Positions 15,545-24,982 are shown, counted from the first letter of the stretch. The stretch: DNA of 64,000 nucleotides from UBA6170 sp942491385 (GCA_942491385.1 CALOAF010000005.1:248001-312000); one strand, 5' to 3'. Made by a program: numbers and translations. Notes: generated by a model not told the origin, from the letters alone.

Positions 15545-18034
15545 TCATTTTTGATGCCAGGTTCTCACCAGGTTGCGCCCAAATTGTTTGGCTTCGTATA
15601 AAGCTTTGTCACTTTCATCAATCAGATGATCCAAAGATGGCGTAGTAAAGCGGAAACAAGAAACACCCAAACTGATTGATATAAATATCTGGGCTGTTAC
15701 CAGAAGAAATGGATAATGAGCTGTGACTTCCCGCAATCTCTCCGCTACCCGTGTGGCCTCATCCAAATTTGATTCAGGCAACAAGATAATAAATTCCTCA
15801 CCTCCAAAGCGGGCCAGAATATCTGAGGTTCGCAATTCATCCTGCATCCTTTGCACAAATTGCATTAAGACCTGATCACCTGCCAGATGCCCATGCTGAT
15901 CATTAACGTTTTTAAAATGATCAATATCAATTAAAATGATGGACATGGGGTTTTGATAACGTTTACTACGAGAAAATTCCTTTTGTGCCAGTTCATAAAA
16001 ATATCTACGATTGAAAATACCAGTTAAAGTGTCTGTGAGTGCCATTTGTTGCGTTTTCTCAAATAAGCGCGCATTTTCGATCACAATTGCGGCACTGTTC
16101 GCAAAACTTGATGCCAGACTGGCATCCTCAAGGGTATAAGCACAGGCATGATAACTATCAATCGTCATGAGTCCAATGAATTCATCATGACGAATAAGGG
16201 GCACTCCCATCCACCCTCTGATTTGATCTGAACCTTCCCACTTTGCAAAACGAGGATCGTTTTGTGCGTCATCCAAAATGATAGGTGATTTCACCATTTG
16301 AATTTCACGCAACAATAAATCCGTCGCTGGAAATGTTCGATTGATTAATCGGGATGTATTTTGGAACCCACGCGCGGCAACTATTTTATATTTTTCATTT
16401 TCACGCAAGAAGAGGGTAGCACTGTCAAAATTTAGCACAGTTTTGAGTGAAACCAAAATCCTGCGCAACACTTGTGAAAGATCCAGTTGAGAAGACAATT
16501 CATCGAGTGTCTGCTTTAAAGCTTGGGCACGAACCACCGCTTTTTCTATGGCTTGCTCGGAGTGAACCCGTTCGGTGATATCAGAGATAAATCCTTCCAG
16601 GGCGATCAATTCTCCATTTTCATTATTAATGCCCAATCCTTTTTCCCAAACCCATTTTTCAACATCATTGTCAATTTGAATTCGGTAAGTTGTCTCAAAA
16701 GGTTGGTTATTGATCAATGCATCCTGAATAACATCCCAAACCTTTTGTCTGTCTTCCGGATGAATAAGATTACCATACGATATTTTTCGGTTGTCAATCA
16801 AATCATGATCTTTTAATCCAAGCAACTCCTCCACTCCGGCGCTCACGAATTCCATCGTCCAATCAGGATCATTCTTGCAGCGGTATGCCATGCCTGGCAA
16901 ACTTTCTAACAAAGTGGATAAAAGGCGTTGGTTTTCCTGGTAAGATAATTCTATTTCCTTCCGGTCAGTAATGTCATGGGTGATATTTAATAAAAAGTCT
17001 TCAGAGATTTTTATAGTTTCCGCTAATAGCCACTTCTTTGTCCCGGTTGTTTTTAAGACATACTGCGTTTCAATCCTTTGGCTGATACCCGTCTCATAAC
17101 AATCATTAAATCTTTGGATTATTTCAGGATCCCCATTGGAGAATTCTTCTATCGTCGACCCCACCAGATTTCTAATTTCGTCATTACTAAGTTTTTCGGC
17201 TGCAGGATTAAAGTTTTCTAGAATAAACTTTCCTTCCGAATTCTTTTTCCATAATAAAGTAGGATTATGAATACTATAGAAGGTAGAAAAGAAAAAATCT
17301 CCATCTTTTTCTATTTGATTATTTGGTATATTTTTCTGGGACATTTCCTGCCCCAGGAGAAGGACACCGACAATTTCCTCATGGTGATCACGTACAGGTT
17401 TAACTTTGTAGTCGAATATTGACTGCGTTGCGGTATCGTCTGCATGGTTTATGGTAAATGTAACACTTTTACCGGAAAATCCTGTTTTGATATGTGTTAA
17501 AAATATATTCAACTTTTCTGGATCAGTCACTAGTTCTAGCAATGAATCACCCACATTCATTGGCTCATGATTCATTCGTGTGAAGAGCAAATTCGCCGCA
17601 TGATTAAATGCACAGACGAGATAGTCTGGATCAATAAGATAAAGTGGGGCCTCCAGATGATTGAGCAATAATTCTGAGATGTTTTTAGAATTTATAATCG
17701 GCTGCCAGGGATCATTAAAGACCAGCAGCCACTTGTTTTCCCAACTGATGGTGTAATTTAAACGCAGGCTTTGTTCTTGATTCTTGTTTGGAATGGATAT
17801 ATGGACAATTCGAGAATTGGAACTTTCATTTTGCAGATTTTTTTCTTCATCTAACCATTCAGGAAACCAATCCTGGCAATCTAAATGAATTAAAAGCTGT
17901 TGTTCCAGACCCAGGAATTGGGAGAATGCCTGATTACCAAATAGAATTGATCCCTCCGCATCCAAAATGACAAATTTATCAGAAATAATGTCAAAGAATG
18001 GTCGGAGAGATGCAAACTTTTCTCCCAGAGACAT
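15545..18034 (-). CDS. PAS-PAS-PAS-PAS-GAF-GGDEF diguanylate cyclase, 829 aa
   Basis: The C-terminal domain has the active-site motif FGGEEF and, five residues before it, the RTSD inhibitory I-site, so it should make cyclic di-GMP and be product-inhibited. A GAF domain precedes it (around 505-660), and four PAS-like units lie between about residues 10 and 500, the fourth with a PAC segment. There is no membrane helix, so sensing is cytoplasmic. The start at 18034 (MSLGEKF) is chosen over the ATG at 18052 because GAGG lies 8 nt upstream only of the former. A PilZ receptor gene lies at 23.5 kb. Confidence 0.92.
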   Translation of the reverse strand: MSLGEKFASLRPFFDIISDKFVILDAEGSILFGNQAFSQFLGLEQQLLIHLDCQDWFPEWLDEEKNLQNESSNSRIVHISIPNKNQEQSLRLNYTISWENKWLLVFNDPWQPIINSKNISELLLNHLEAPLYLIDPDYLVCAFNHAANLLFTRMNHEPMNVGDSLLELVTDPEKLNIFLTHIKTGFSGKSVTFTINHADDTATQSIFDYKVKPVRDHHEEIVGVLLLGQEMSQKNIPNNQIEKDGDFFFSTFYSIHNPTLLWKKNSEGKFILENFNPAAEKLSNDEIRNLVGSTIEEFSNGDPEIIQRFNDCYETGISQRIETQYVLKTTGTKKWLLAETIKISEDFLLNITHDITDRKEIELSYQENQRLLSTLLESLPGMAYRCKNDPDWTMEFVSAGVEELLGLKDHDLIDNRKISYGNLIHPEDRQKVWDVIQDALINNQPFETTYRIQIDNDVEKWVWEKGLGINNENGELIALEGFISDITERVHSEQAIEKAVVRAQALKQTLDELSSQLDLSQVLRRILVSLKTVLNFDSATLFLRENEKYKIVAARGFQNTSRLINRTFPATDLLLREIQMVKSPIILDDAQNDPRFAKWEGSDQIRGWMGVPLIRHDEFIGLMTIDSYHACAYTLEDASLASSFANSAAIVIENARLFEKTQQMALTDTLTGIFNRRYFYELAQKEFSRSKRYQNPMSIILIDIDHFKNVNDQHGHLAGDQVLMQFVQRMQDELRTSDILARFGGEEFIILLPESNLDEATRVAERLREVTAHYPFLLVTAQIFISISLGVSCFRFTTPSLDHLIDESDKALYEAKQFGRNLVRTWHQK

Positions 18035-18162
18035 AAAGTGATCCTCATGCATTAGAAATTATTATATATGAAAATCAAACCAAAATGAAATGGAAAAAAT
18101 TCTAAATATCCTGAGATTCTTATTCCATCGCTACCCATCTCTAGACAAAAATCCTGTAAAAT

Positions 18163-18996
18163 ATGAAAATGTCAGAAAAAATTGAAAGAAAAGCCAAAAC
18201 GCTTCCTCAAATCTTAGGCTGGAATCGCACCAGTTATGTGTTAATGAGCTCCTTTGTTTTATTATTATTTATTATCGGGTACGTTTGGTGGCCGCTTATA
18301 GAAGAATATCTTTCCACTTATAATCCAAATTATCCATTTTGGGTTCAAATGGATTGGCTTCTACTGTCCATCTTTCTGGCCATGTCCCTCTTGCTCATGG
18401 CAAAAGCTGATATTAAAAAAGATCTACCAATCATTTTCGTCGGTCTCGTGGGTGGGTTGGTTATCGAAAGTTGGGGAACACAAACTGAGTTGTGGTTCTA
18501 TTACACATTTGAAAGACCACCCTTGTGGATCATCCCGGCCTGGCCAATCGCCAGTCTCTCAATTGATCGGTTATTTCTTGTTTTGAAAAGCAAGCCTAAA
18601 AAGATTCCGGACAAGATAATTTCGATAGCATATTGGGTAGTCTTCATTGGATTTTATGTCTACATGCTTTATTTTGTATGGCCTACCCTGGATAAATCCT
18701 TGACTGGCATGGCATTGTTTTTGTGCGCGTTTCTAATTCTGACTCCTGTGAACCAGCGTGCAATGATATTAACCTTCATCGCTGGTAGTGTTTTGGGTTA
18801 TTTTTTGGAATTATGGGGAACCACACGTTATTGCTGGACCTATTACACATTCCAGACCCCCCCTTTTTTTGCTGTGATGGCCCATGGGATGGCAGCGGTG
18901 GCCTTCTGGCGAGTTGTTCGGCTTTTCTGGATATTTGAACCGCAGGTAAGAAAAATCCTTCTGAAAACCCTACAAAATAAAAAGAGCACAGCATAA
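18163..18996 (+). CDS. Unrecognised membrane protein with an internal duplication, 277 aa
   Basis: About seven to eight hydrophobic helices are predicted. Two halves carry the same signature: residues 102-120 (E-x-WGT, then W-x-YYTF-x2-PP) and residues 216-234 (E-x-WGT, W-x-YYTF-x2-PP), 114 residues apart, each followed by a small-residue-rich helix ending in an Arg. Eleven of nineteen positions are identical. I do not recognise the family. The conserved Glu, Trp and Tyr within or near the membrane suggest a transporter or a membrane enzyme, but this is inference only. No ribosome-binding site is visible; TAAAAT abuts the first ATG, so a start at 18169 on a leaderless mRNA is possible. Confidence 0.75.
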   Translation: MKMSEKIERKAKTLPQILGWNRTSYVLMSSFVLLLFIIGYVWWPLIEEYLSTYNPNYPFWVQMDWLLLSIFLAMSLLLMAKADIKKDLPIIFVGLVGGLVIESWGTQTELWFYYTFERPPLWIIPAWPIASLSIDRLFLVLKSKPKKIPDKIISIAYWVVFIGFYVYMLYFVWPTLDKSLTGMALFLCAFLILTPVNQRAMILTFIAGSVLGYFLELWGTTRYCWTYYTFQTPPFFAVMAHGMAAVAFWRVVRLFWIFEPQVRKILLKTLQNKKSTA

Positions 18997-19008
18997 AAAA
19001 CTGCGCTC
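18984..19008 (-). terminator. Rho-independent terminator of the PspC gene
   Basis: On the minus strand GAGCGCAG pairs with CTGTGCTC (one G-U pair), loop TTTTTTATG, followed by TTTTTATTTT. It overlaps the last codons of the membrane-protein gene on the other strand. Confidence 0.75.
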
Positions 19009-19032
19009 AGAAAAAGGGGGGTATGGATAACT

Positions 19033-19251
19033 TTATTGATCTTTAAATTCTCCCTCAATATAGGGTGGTTGAATTGGCATTAAAATCCACAAAATCACAT
19101 AGATTAAAATCCCATTACCGCCCAAAAAGAATAAGAGCACAAACAACAAACGCACGACGGTAAGATCCAATCCCAGATAATCAGCCAGACCCGCGCAGAC
19201 ACCAGCGATCATTTGTTCATTTGGTTTTCGATATAATTTTTTAGTAGACAT
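19033..19251 (-). CDS. PspC-domain small membrane protein, 72 aa
   Basis: The single PspC domain has the standard opening LYRKPNEQMIAGVCAGLADYLG and one hydrophobic segment of about 25 residues, ending in WILMP. In Proteobacteria PspC takes part in the phage-shock membrane-stress response; stand-alone copies in other phyla are little studied. AAGGAG lies 7 nt before the start. No pspA or pspB homologue is next to it. Confidence 0.92.
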   Translation of the reverse strand: MSTKKLYRKPNEQMIAGVCAGLADYLGLDLTVVRLLFVLLFFLGGNGILIYVILWILMPIQPPYIEGEFKDQ

Positions 19252-19429
19252 TTTATTTCTCCTTCATATTGATATACGACAAATTTCAAATAAGGTTTCA
19301 TTGAACCAGATTCTATTGATGCTCACCTGTAAAATCGACACCGATTTCGATTGACTCTGGTAACTTTCATTATTAAACTTGAATTTGTCTTTGATTCCTG
19401 ATTTTTACATTTAAAACGCCGGAGGTAGT

Positions 19430-20626
19430 ATGGAGCAGAAACGTCTCATCCGCTATACGATGTTTGGTTTGTTGTATTTCACACAGGGAACCATCTTAAG
19501 TTATTTTACCGCTCTGAATGCCTTGTATCTGCTCCAATATGGATTAGATATGACTCGCATTGGCATCATGGGCACGATTGCTTTAATCCCCTTCGTGATC
19601 AAGGTCTTCCTGGGGATGCTCAGTGACAAAGTCAATATTCTGGGATTGGGGCATAGAAAGCCCTACATTGTTATTGGCTTAATCGTTCAAATTCTGTGTT
19701 TAATATTTGTCCCAATGATAAATCCTGGTGAAGACTTCTGGCTTTATGTTGCAATTGCTTTTCTTCTTCAAATGGGAATGGCTTTATACGATACCTGCAC
19801 GGATGGTCTGGCATTAGACACAACTCCGGTTTCAGAGAAAGGTACCATTCAGGGTTTTATGGTTGGCGGCAGAGCCGTTGGTGTGATTGTAACTGCTTCA
19901 CTCGTGGGACTTTTAGCAGAAAATGTCTCCTGGAGTGCTGTATTTTGGGTGCTGGCTGTACTGACCCTGCCCCCATTTTTCTTTTTGCATACGGTCAAAG
20001 AAACCCCACGCGTACAGGAACGAGCCTTCGATTGGAGCGCATTCTCTGCTTTTAAACAATTACCAGTCATAGGGCTGGCCATCATCGGCTTCATCTTCTT
20101 CATGATCATTATTGGTGTCAACCAGATTGTTAATCCGTACCTGCAGGAAACATTTAATATCAGCCTCAGTACCGCAGGATTTTTTACCACCGTTTGGGGG
20201 GTGGGAGTTGTCCTGGGAAGTATTGCGGGGGGTGGATTGATTAACAAGTTAGGGAATCGGACCTCGGTTTTAATTGGAATTGGAGTTGCTTTGGTCGCCA
20301 TATTGGCCTTGGCAGCCATTAACCAGCTTTCGTATGCATGGTTCCTGGTCGCTCTCTTTGGTGTGTGTTACGGCACCTACCAGACTGTATATTTTGCAAT
20401 AGCGATGGAATATACTGATCCGCGTATTGCTGCCACCATGTTTTCAATTTTGATGGCAGTCACCAATATTGGTCAAGGCGTTGGATTGGGATTGACTGGA
20501 TTCTTTGCTGATTCATTCGGTTTTAAAACCACGTTTATCATCATGGCCTTATTAAATTTTGCTGTACTCCCCTTCCTGCCTATGATTTTTGGGAAACGTG
20601 CCACAAAAGCTGTCTCTGCAGTTTGA
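19430..20626 (+). CDS. Major facilitator superfamily permease, 398 aa
   Basis: Twelve membrane helices are predicted. The loop after helix 2 (LSDKVNILGLGHRKP) matches MFS motif A, and the opening GLLYFTQGTILSYFTALNALYLL resembles the PAT/AmpG-like or BT1-like MFS branches. The substrate is not predictable. The start is supported by a strong GGAGGT ribosome-binding site. It is monocistronic and converges with the HIT gene with 11 bp between stops. Confidence 0.88.
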   Translation: MEQKRLIRYTMFGLLYFTQGTILSYFTALNALYLLQYGLDMTRIGIMGTIALIPFVIKVFLGMLSDKVNILGLGHRKPYIVIGLIVQILCLIFVPMINPGEDFWLYVAIAFLLQMGMALYDTCTDGLALDTTPVSEKGTIQGFMVGGRAVGVIVTASLVGLLAENVSWSAVFWVLAVLTLPPFFFLHTVKETPRVQERAFDWSAFSAFKQLPVIGLAIIGFIFFMIIIGVNQIVNPYLQETFNISLSTAGFFTTVWGVGVVLGSIAGGGLINKLGNRTSVLIGIGVALVAILALAAINQLSYAWFLVALFGVCYGTYQTVYFAIAMEYTDPRIAATMFSILMAVTNIGQGVGLGLTGFFADSFGFKTTFIIMALLNFAVLPFLPMIFGKRATKAVSAV

Positions 20627-20637
20627 GAGATTAATAC

Positions 20638-21060
20638 TTATAGAACAACTTTGAGCTCATTTGCCAGACGATCCAACTCAGATCGCTGTGGCAGCTTGCG
20701 GTAATCTGGGCCAAACACCAATCGGAAACCATCCCCCACAAAACGTGGGATGACATGTACATGCACATGAAAGACAGTCTGCAAGGCAACCGCGCCATCT
20801 GCAAGGAAAAAATTTATTCCTTCACAACGGATGGAACTTTTTCGTAGTCCTGCAGCAATTTTTTGTCCCACCTGAAAAAGATGTCCACCAATTTCAGGGG
20901 ATAAATCACCCAAACCGGTCACATGTTGTCGGGGAACCACCAACACATGTCCCGGTGTAACCGGTTGAATATCCATAAATGCCAGGCAAAATTCATCTGC
21001 ATAGACGATACTGGCTGGTACTTCATTATTGATTATTTTACAAAATATACAATCGTTCAT
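20638..21060 (-). CDS. HIT-family nucleotide hydrolase, 140 aa
   Basis: The histidine triad is HVHVHVIP near residues 98-105, and CIFCKI at the N-terminus gives the zinc-type Cys pair seen in many bacterial HIT/HINT proteins. The family hydrolyses nucleoside phosphoramidates or dinucleoside polyphosphates. The start overlaps the stop of the upstream methyltransferase gene by 4 bp, so the two are translationally coupled. It ends the 23268-20638 gene run. Confidence 0.93.
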   Translation of the reverse strand: MNDCIFCKIINNEVPASIVYADEFCLAFMDIQPVTPGHVLVVPRQHVTGLGDLSPEIGGHLFQVGQKIAAGLRKSSIRCEGINFFLADGAVALQTVFHVHVHVIPRFVGDGFRLVFGPDYRKLPQRSELDRLANELKVVL

Positions 21061-21851
21061 GTTACCACCTGGGTTTCCTCAGTGTTCATTTCATTTTTCA
21101 TTACTTCCGAATGAACCAATCTGGCTACATAGGACATCGCTTGGTCTAACGGTACTTCTGGTATATAGGTTCCAGAGCTGTAATCTACCTTTCCACCCGG
21201 AAAGATTTCCAGAATGGTTAGCCCGCAATCATCCAAAAGGAGCGCTAAGTCAACCGGCGAATAACAGCGCAAACGTTGTATTGATTTTACATCTGGATTT
21301 GCCTTCAACCACCAGGTATCGGTCATAGCACACTTTTTAGCATCGAATCCGTATTGCCGGGTAGCTACACCGATATCGAATTGAACACCTACAGCCTCAT
21401 TTGCCCAATACCATGGAGTAAAGATTTCCAGAAATACAGACCCCCCAGGAGCCAACCAATTCGAGATCTTTTGCAATAAGAAGCGCTGATCATTGTCACT
21501 TCCTATTCCAAACCCGTCCCAGTAGCAGATCAATTCAAACACACCTTCAAGTACAACTGCATAAAAATCAGACTTCACTATGGTCAGATTCTCACACTTG
21601 CTGTGTTGGGAGAGTTCCTGTATGTGTTCTACAAACTCAGGTTCTTTTTCGATGGCTGTCACCAGGTAACCCTGTTGACTTGCCGCCACCGCAAATTGTC
21701 CCCCACCTGCACCGAGTTCTAGGATACGCCCACCACTTATACCGCTGACACGATGGATCCATTGTACTCTTTCCTGGTCCGAGGGACTGATATCACGAAA
21801 ATAAATTTTCGACCATTGATGTTGGTATCGATAGAAATCCTGGTCTGTCAT
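21057..21851 (-). CDS. Class I SAM-dependent methyltransferase, 264 aa
   Basis: Motif I is ILELGAGGGQFAVAAS and the following acidic residue is in IEKEPEFVE, the hallmark of Rossmann SAM-binding folds. WDGFGIG and GSVFLEIFTPWYW form the substrate side. Closest in style to small-molecule methyltransferases with a type 11/12 domain; the substrate is unknown. It is upstream of, and overlaps, the HIT gene. Confidence 0.87.
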   Translation of the reverse strand: MTDQDFYRYQHQWSKIYFRDISPSDQERVQWIHRVSGISGGRILELGAGGGQFAVAASQQGYLVTAIEKEPEFVEHIQELSQHSKCENLTIVKSDFYAVVLEGVFELICYWDGFGIGSDNDQRFLLQKISNWLAPGGSVFLEIFTPWYWANEAVGVQFDIGVATRQYGFDAKKCAMTDTWWLKANPDVKSIQRLRCYSPVDLALLLDDCGLTILEIFPGGKVDYSSGTYIPEVPLDQAMSYVARLVHSEVMKNEMNTEETQVVT

Positions 21852-21893
21852 GCTATAGATTTTACACGAGGTTTCTTATTTTACAGACCAATC

Positions 21894-22667
21894 TCATTCA
21901 ATCGTTGGCGGATATTCAGGAACCAGTAATGCCATTTCGATCAGACCCTGATAGGAGAATTTTTGAAATAAATCAAATTCTCGGGTCATCTTGGATGGCA
22001 CCAAAATAGACATGCTTTTTCCTGCCTTCAACGCAATCTGATGCATCTCCTGAAATAAGATTGTGCTGATCCCACGTCTACGAAAATCCGGATGAGTGAA
22101 AATATCCGCTATATAGGCATATTTTCCCTCTAAGGTGATTACCTGTGCTTTTGCACATACTTCACCTTTGTAAAATGCCATTAGATTATGGATAGCCGGG
22201 TCATCCAGACCATTAGTACTGGATGGATAATCTGGCTCAATCGAATTTACTAATGCTACATCCTGAATATTTTTTATAATTTTAACTTCCCCACCTATAG
22301 GGTTATTTATTGGTTCTTTCAGTGATAATTTCCTTGTCATGAGAATATTGGACCAAGCATGTAAGTATCCTAAATCCCTATAGGACGGAATTAATTGATG
22401 TAATTTCTCTGAGAATATATTTACAACATGTTCTCCGGGATTTTTTTTCAAAAATGAATGGATGTGCTTTTTTACCTGGGCTGGGGGATTATCACCGGTA
22501 AAAAATTCAAGTTGGTAGTTAAATGAGCGTGGCCATGGCTGAATTATCCATTGAGGATATTGTATTCCCAACACCTGGTCTAAATGAAAGATTTCGGCAT
22601 TATTCTCAACTTGATATTTATAAGTAATTGCATCGAAAAATGCTTTCACTCCAGGGAGTATATTCAT
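21894..22667 (-). CDS. GNAT-family N-acetyltransferase, 257 aa
   Basis: The GNAT core is in the C-terminal half: DIFTHPDFRRRGISTILFQEM holds the acetyl-CoA loop R-R-x-G-x-S. The N-terminal 120 residues are not recognisable and could be a second, degenerate GNAT fold. The substrate is unknown. It starts 10 bp after the NUDIX-like gene stop, within a likely four-gene operon (NUDIX-like, GNAT, methyltransferase, HIT). Confidence 0.85.
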   Translation of the reverse strand: MNILPGVKAFFDAITYKYQVENNAEIFHLDQVLGIQYPQWIIQPWPRSFNYQLEFFTGDNPPAQVKKHIHSFLKKNPGEHVVNIFSEKLHQLIPSYRDLGYLHAWSNILMTRKLSLKEPINNPIGGEVKIIKNIQDVALVNSIEPDYPSSTNGLDDPAIHNLMAFYKGEVCAKAQVITLEGKYAYIADIFTHPDFRRRGISTILFQEMHQIALKAGKSMSILVPSKMTREFDLFQKFSYQGLIEMALLVPEYPPTIE

Positions 22668-22677
22668 AAATGAGTTC

Positions 22678-23268
22678 CTAATCTGGATACTTGATCTTTT
22701 TCAAGTACCCCCAACCCCAATAATGGCGACGGATAATTTCTCCATCAGTTTGAATTGTTTTTTCGTCTGTCCAGAAATTTTCGGTCGGTAAATCTTTTAC
22801 GATCACCTCCACCCGATAAATAGAATATTTCGTTCTTAATCCCGGGTAAGATCTGGAGTTTCTATACCGGTAGCGTGGCTTGCATTGTCTGGTTAATATT
22901 GTTATATCCTGATCCTGAATTTGTAACTCCTCCAGCAGGCATCTTTTGGCAGCAAACAGACAATCTTCGCCCGGTTTCATTTTTTCACTGGGGGGAATTT
23001 TTCTCGACCGCATACGTTTATCATCTAGTTCCTGCCCCAGTTCTAATAAATACTTACCAGCGTGCATGACCAAGACCTGAACAACTTTCACCACTCTCAA
23101 AGGTGGCTGAAGTTGAATGCTGCTTTCTCCCTTTGAAATTTCATTAAATAGATTGTCAACCGATTTTGCCTGACCGCAATTCCAGCTGTCTAGATCAATC
23201 GACAGGGTTAACAGCCATTGGTGCAAACTTTCGACCGAAGGAAAATTTCCAAATTCTTTTTTCATCAT
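22678..23268 (-). CDS. Degenerate NUDIX-like protein, 196 aa
   Basis: Residues around 97-116 (GEDCLFAAKRCLLEELQI) fit the NUDIX box in the E-x7-R and EE positions, but the Glu after the Arg is Cys and the terminal Gly is Gln. The metal-binding EE pair is kept, so hydrolase activity is possible but not assured. The protein is first in the minus-strand run that continues through GNAT, methyltransferase and HIT genes. Two adjacent ATG codons offer starts at 23268 and 23265. Confidence 0.7.
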   Translation of the reverse strand: MMKKEFGNFPSVESLHQWLLTLSIDLDSWNCGQAKSVDNLFNEISKGESSIQLQPPLRVVKVVQVLVMHAGKYLLELGQELDDKRMRSRKIPPSEKMKPGEDCLFAAKRCLLEELQIQDQDITILTRQCKPRYRYRNSRSYPGLRTKYSIYRVEVIVKDLPTENFWTDEKTIQTDGEIIRRHYWGWGYLKKIKYPD

Positions 23269-23441
23269 TATAAAATGGGTCTAACGTCGTTAGGATTTTC
23301 TTAATAGAAGAATCAAACGAAATAATTAATCAGAAACTCTTATTCTCTGTCTGTAAACGTTTATAAAATTATTTTACAGGATATTCCAAATTAGGTTTAC
23401 AAGTTAATCGTACTATTTGTGTTTTATTTTAATATTTTCGT

Positions 23442-23447
23442 TATAAT
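23442..23447 (+). promoter_or_regulatory. Probable -10 element for the PilZ gene
   Basis: TATAAT lies 31 bp upstream of the ATG. A candidate -35 (TTGTGT, 23417-23422) is at a rather long 19-bp distance. Confidence 0.4.
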
Positions 23448-23478
23448 CTAATGTGAAATCAATTAGATCTGGAGACTT

Positions 23479-23769
23479 ATGAAGGCATCCAATATTTTGC
23501 CAGGAGATAATCGCGACACGATCCGTATGAGCTGGAGAAGGCCAGTCTATATACTGACGCCCATACGCCGATTGGCTCAATCCATTAATGTCAGTTCTTC
23601 AGGAATCCTGATTACCACCCTGTATGATGATCATTTTCAGGTGGGAGAAGAAATATCGATATCGATTCCACATGCCATCACAAAAATTACCACTACGGTT
23701 ACAGGAAAAATAATCAGGGTTACCAACCATGAAGGTTGGATACAATTAGCTGTTGATTTGACTGCTTGA
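23479..23769 (+). CDS. PilZ-domain cyclic di-GMP receptor, 96 aa
   Basis: A stand-alone PilZ domain: an Arg pair at PIRRLAQ and the N-x-S-x2-G motif (NVSSSGI) form the c-di-GMP binding site, in place of the canonical R-x3-R and D/N-x-S-x2-G. Later strands (VGEEISISIP, VTGKIIRVTN) fit the barrel. GGAG precedes the start. It is a single gene and the only c-di-GMP receptor in the window; the diguanylate cyclase at 15.5-18 kb is a possible source of its ligand. Confidence 0.85.
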   Translation: MKASNILPGDNRDTIRMSWRRPVYILTPIRRLAQSINVSSSGILITTLYDDHFQVGEEISISIPHAITKITTTVTGKIIRVTNHEGWIQLAVDLTA

Positions 23770-23783
23770 GCAGAATAACTGGC

Positions 23784-24524
23784 CTAAACTTCTTGCACAG
23801 TCTCCCAAGGGTATATTTCAGTCCCTTTAGCAGCTTCCCGGATGTCTGGATCATTCGAATAGTAGCCATGCTTTTCAGGCGGTAAAAGCCTGGAAATGTG
23901 AATCATGATGTCATGACTTATGTCATCCAATTTCTTGCGATCAGTCCGGCTCTTCACATCAATCTGATATGGACCAAATGGTTTTCCAATTCTTGCTGTC
24001 ACTTTCGGTCGTTTAAACTGTCTAATTTTCGAGAAAAATGTATCAAATCCATCTAACCCAATCGGCAAAATGGCCGCGCCGGTTTTCGCTGCCAGAAAAG
24101 CCACCCCAGGCCTGGCTGGGCGTAAAACATTCGCCCAACTCCCACCCTCTGGAAAAATTCCTAAAATTCCATTTTGAGCCAGAACAGTTTCTGAAATAAC
24201 GAACGTTTCTCTGGAGACAGAACCACGAAACACCGGGATGATTCCCCATAAATGACGCAACCATTCCACAGTTCCGGGCGCGTTTGGCGTACGTGTACCA
24301 CCTAAAAATTCCAGACGCCAGGAAAGCAATTTAATCACAGCCAGAGGATCCAAAAAGCTAAAGTGGTTACTGACGACTAGTAACGGCCCCTTTCGAGGTA
24401 AATTTTCTTCTCCAATGATTTCAAAATCTCCCAAAATGGTAAAGGCCAAATTGATTAAATTTCTCAAGATCGTTCTGAGCACACGTCTGCGGGGATATGG
24501 GTATTTCTTCACATTAATTTTCAT
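23784..24524 (-). CDS. plsC: 1-acyl-sn-glycerol-3-phosphate acyltransferase family protein, 246 aa
   Basis: The acyltransferase H-x4-D motif is NHFSFLDP, and FPEGGSW is the block-III glycerol-phosphate site. Length and order match PlsC, which acylates lysophosphatidic acid at the membrane to make phosphatidic acid. An N-terminal hydrophobic stretch (LINLAFTILG) may anchor it. A paralogue with another acceptor cannot be excluded, since many Chloroflexota carry several copies. It converges with the PilZ gene. Confidence 0.88.
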   Translation of the reverse strand: MKINVKKYPYPRRRVLRTILRNLINLAFTILGDFEIIGEENLPRKGPLLVVSNHFSFLDPLAVIKLLSWRLEFLGGTRTPNAPGTVEWLRHLWGIIPVFRGSVSRETFVISETVLAQNGILGIFPEGGSWANVLRPARPGVAFLAAKTGAAILPIGLDGFDTFFSKIRQFKRPKVTARIGKPFGPYQIDVKSRTDRKKLDDISHDIMIHISRLLPPEKHGYYSNDPDIREAAKGTEIYPWETVQEV

Positions 24525-24648
24525 ATCAATTCCTCTAACTAGGAGTGGGGAGAAGATGAATGATCTTCAAGGGATAATTTTCATCACATTATAGCGCAAA
24601 TTTAAACTGAAACAGAAAAATATAACCAACAAACAAGACGCTAATGGA

Positions 24649-24679
24649 TTGCAAAACAGGACAGAATGTCTACTATAAT
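24649..24679 (+). promoter_or_regulatory. Candidate promoter for the 67-aa protein gene
   Basis: TTGCAA (24649-24654) and TATAAT (24674-24679) are separated by 19 bp. It would give a leader of about 93 nt. Confidence 0.4.
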
Positions 24680-24778
24680 AATAACAATGATGCCATTTGT
24701 TGAGAACATTCCAGTTTCGCTGCTAATAGTTCAATGCAGTGTTTGACCAATCATTTCGAGTTGGGATAGGAGGTTTTC

Positions 24779-24982
24779 ATGTTACAAATAACATTTTCTG
24801 AAGAGGAAAAATTAACCCTACGGGATTTACTGCAATGCTGTCTGGCAGAATTAAGAGTTGAAATTCATCACACTGATGATATGGACTTTAAGGATATGCT
24901 TAAGAACCGCAGGAAGGTTCTTGAAAAGATATTGGCAGAATTATCAACAGGAAATGAAGAATCAAAACCAATCTGTAAATAA
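24779..24982 (+). CDS. Small acidic/helical protein of unknown function, 67 aa
   Basis: A strong AGGAGG ribosome-binding site lies 7 nt before the ATG and a promoter-like pair lies upstream, so this short frame is probably real. The protein is rich in Leu, Glu and Lys and should form two helices (LTLRDLLQCCLAELRVEIHH and MLKNRRKVLEKILAEL). The same helical pattern occurs in small uncharacterised bacterial proteins. It is followed after 74 bp by tag. Confidence 0.7.
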   Translation: MLQITFSEEEKLTLRDLLQCCLAELRVEIHHTDDMDFKDMLKNRRKVLEKILAELSTGNEESKPICK

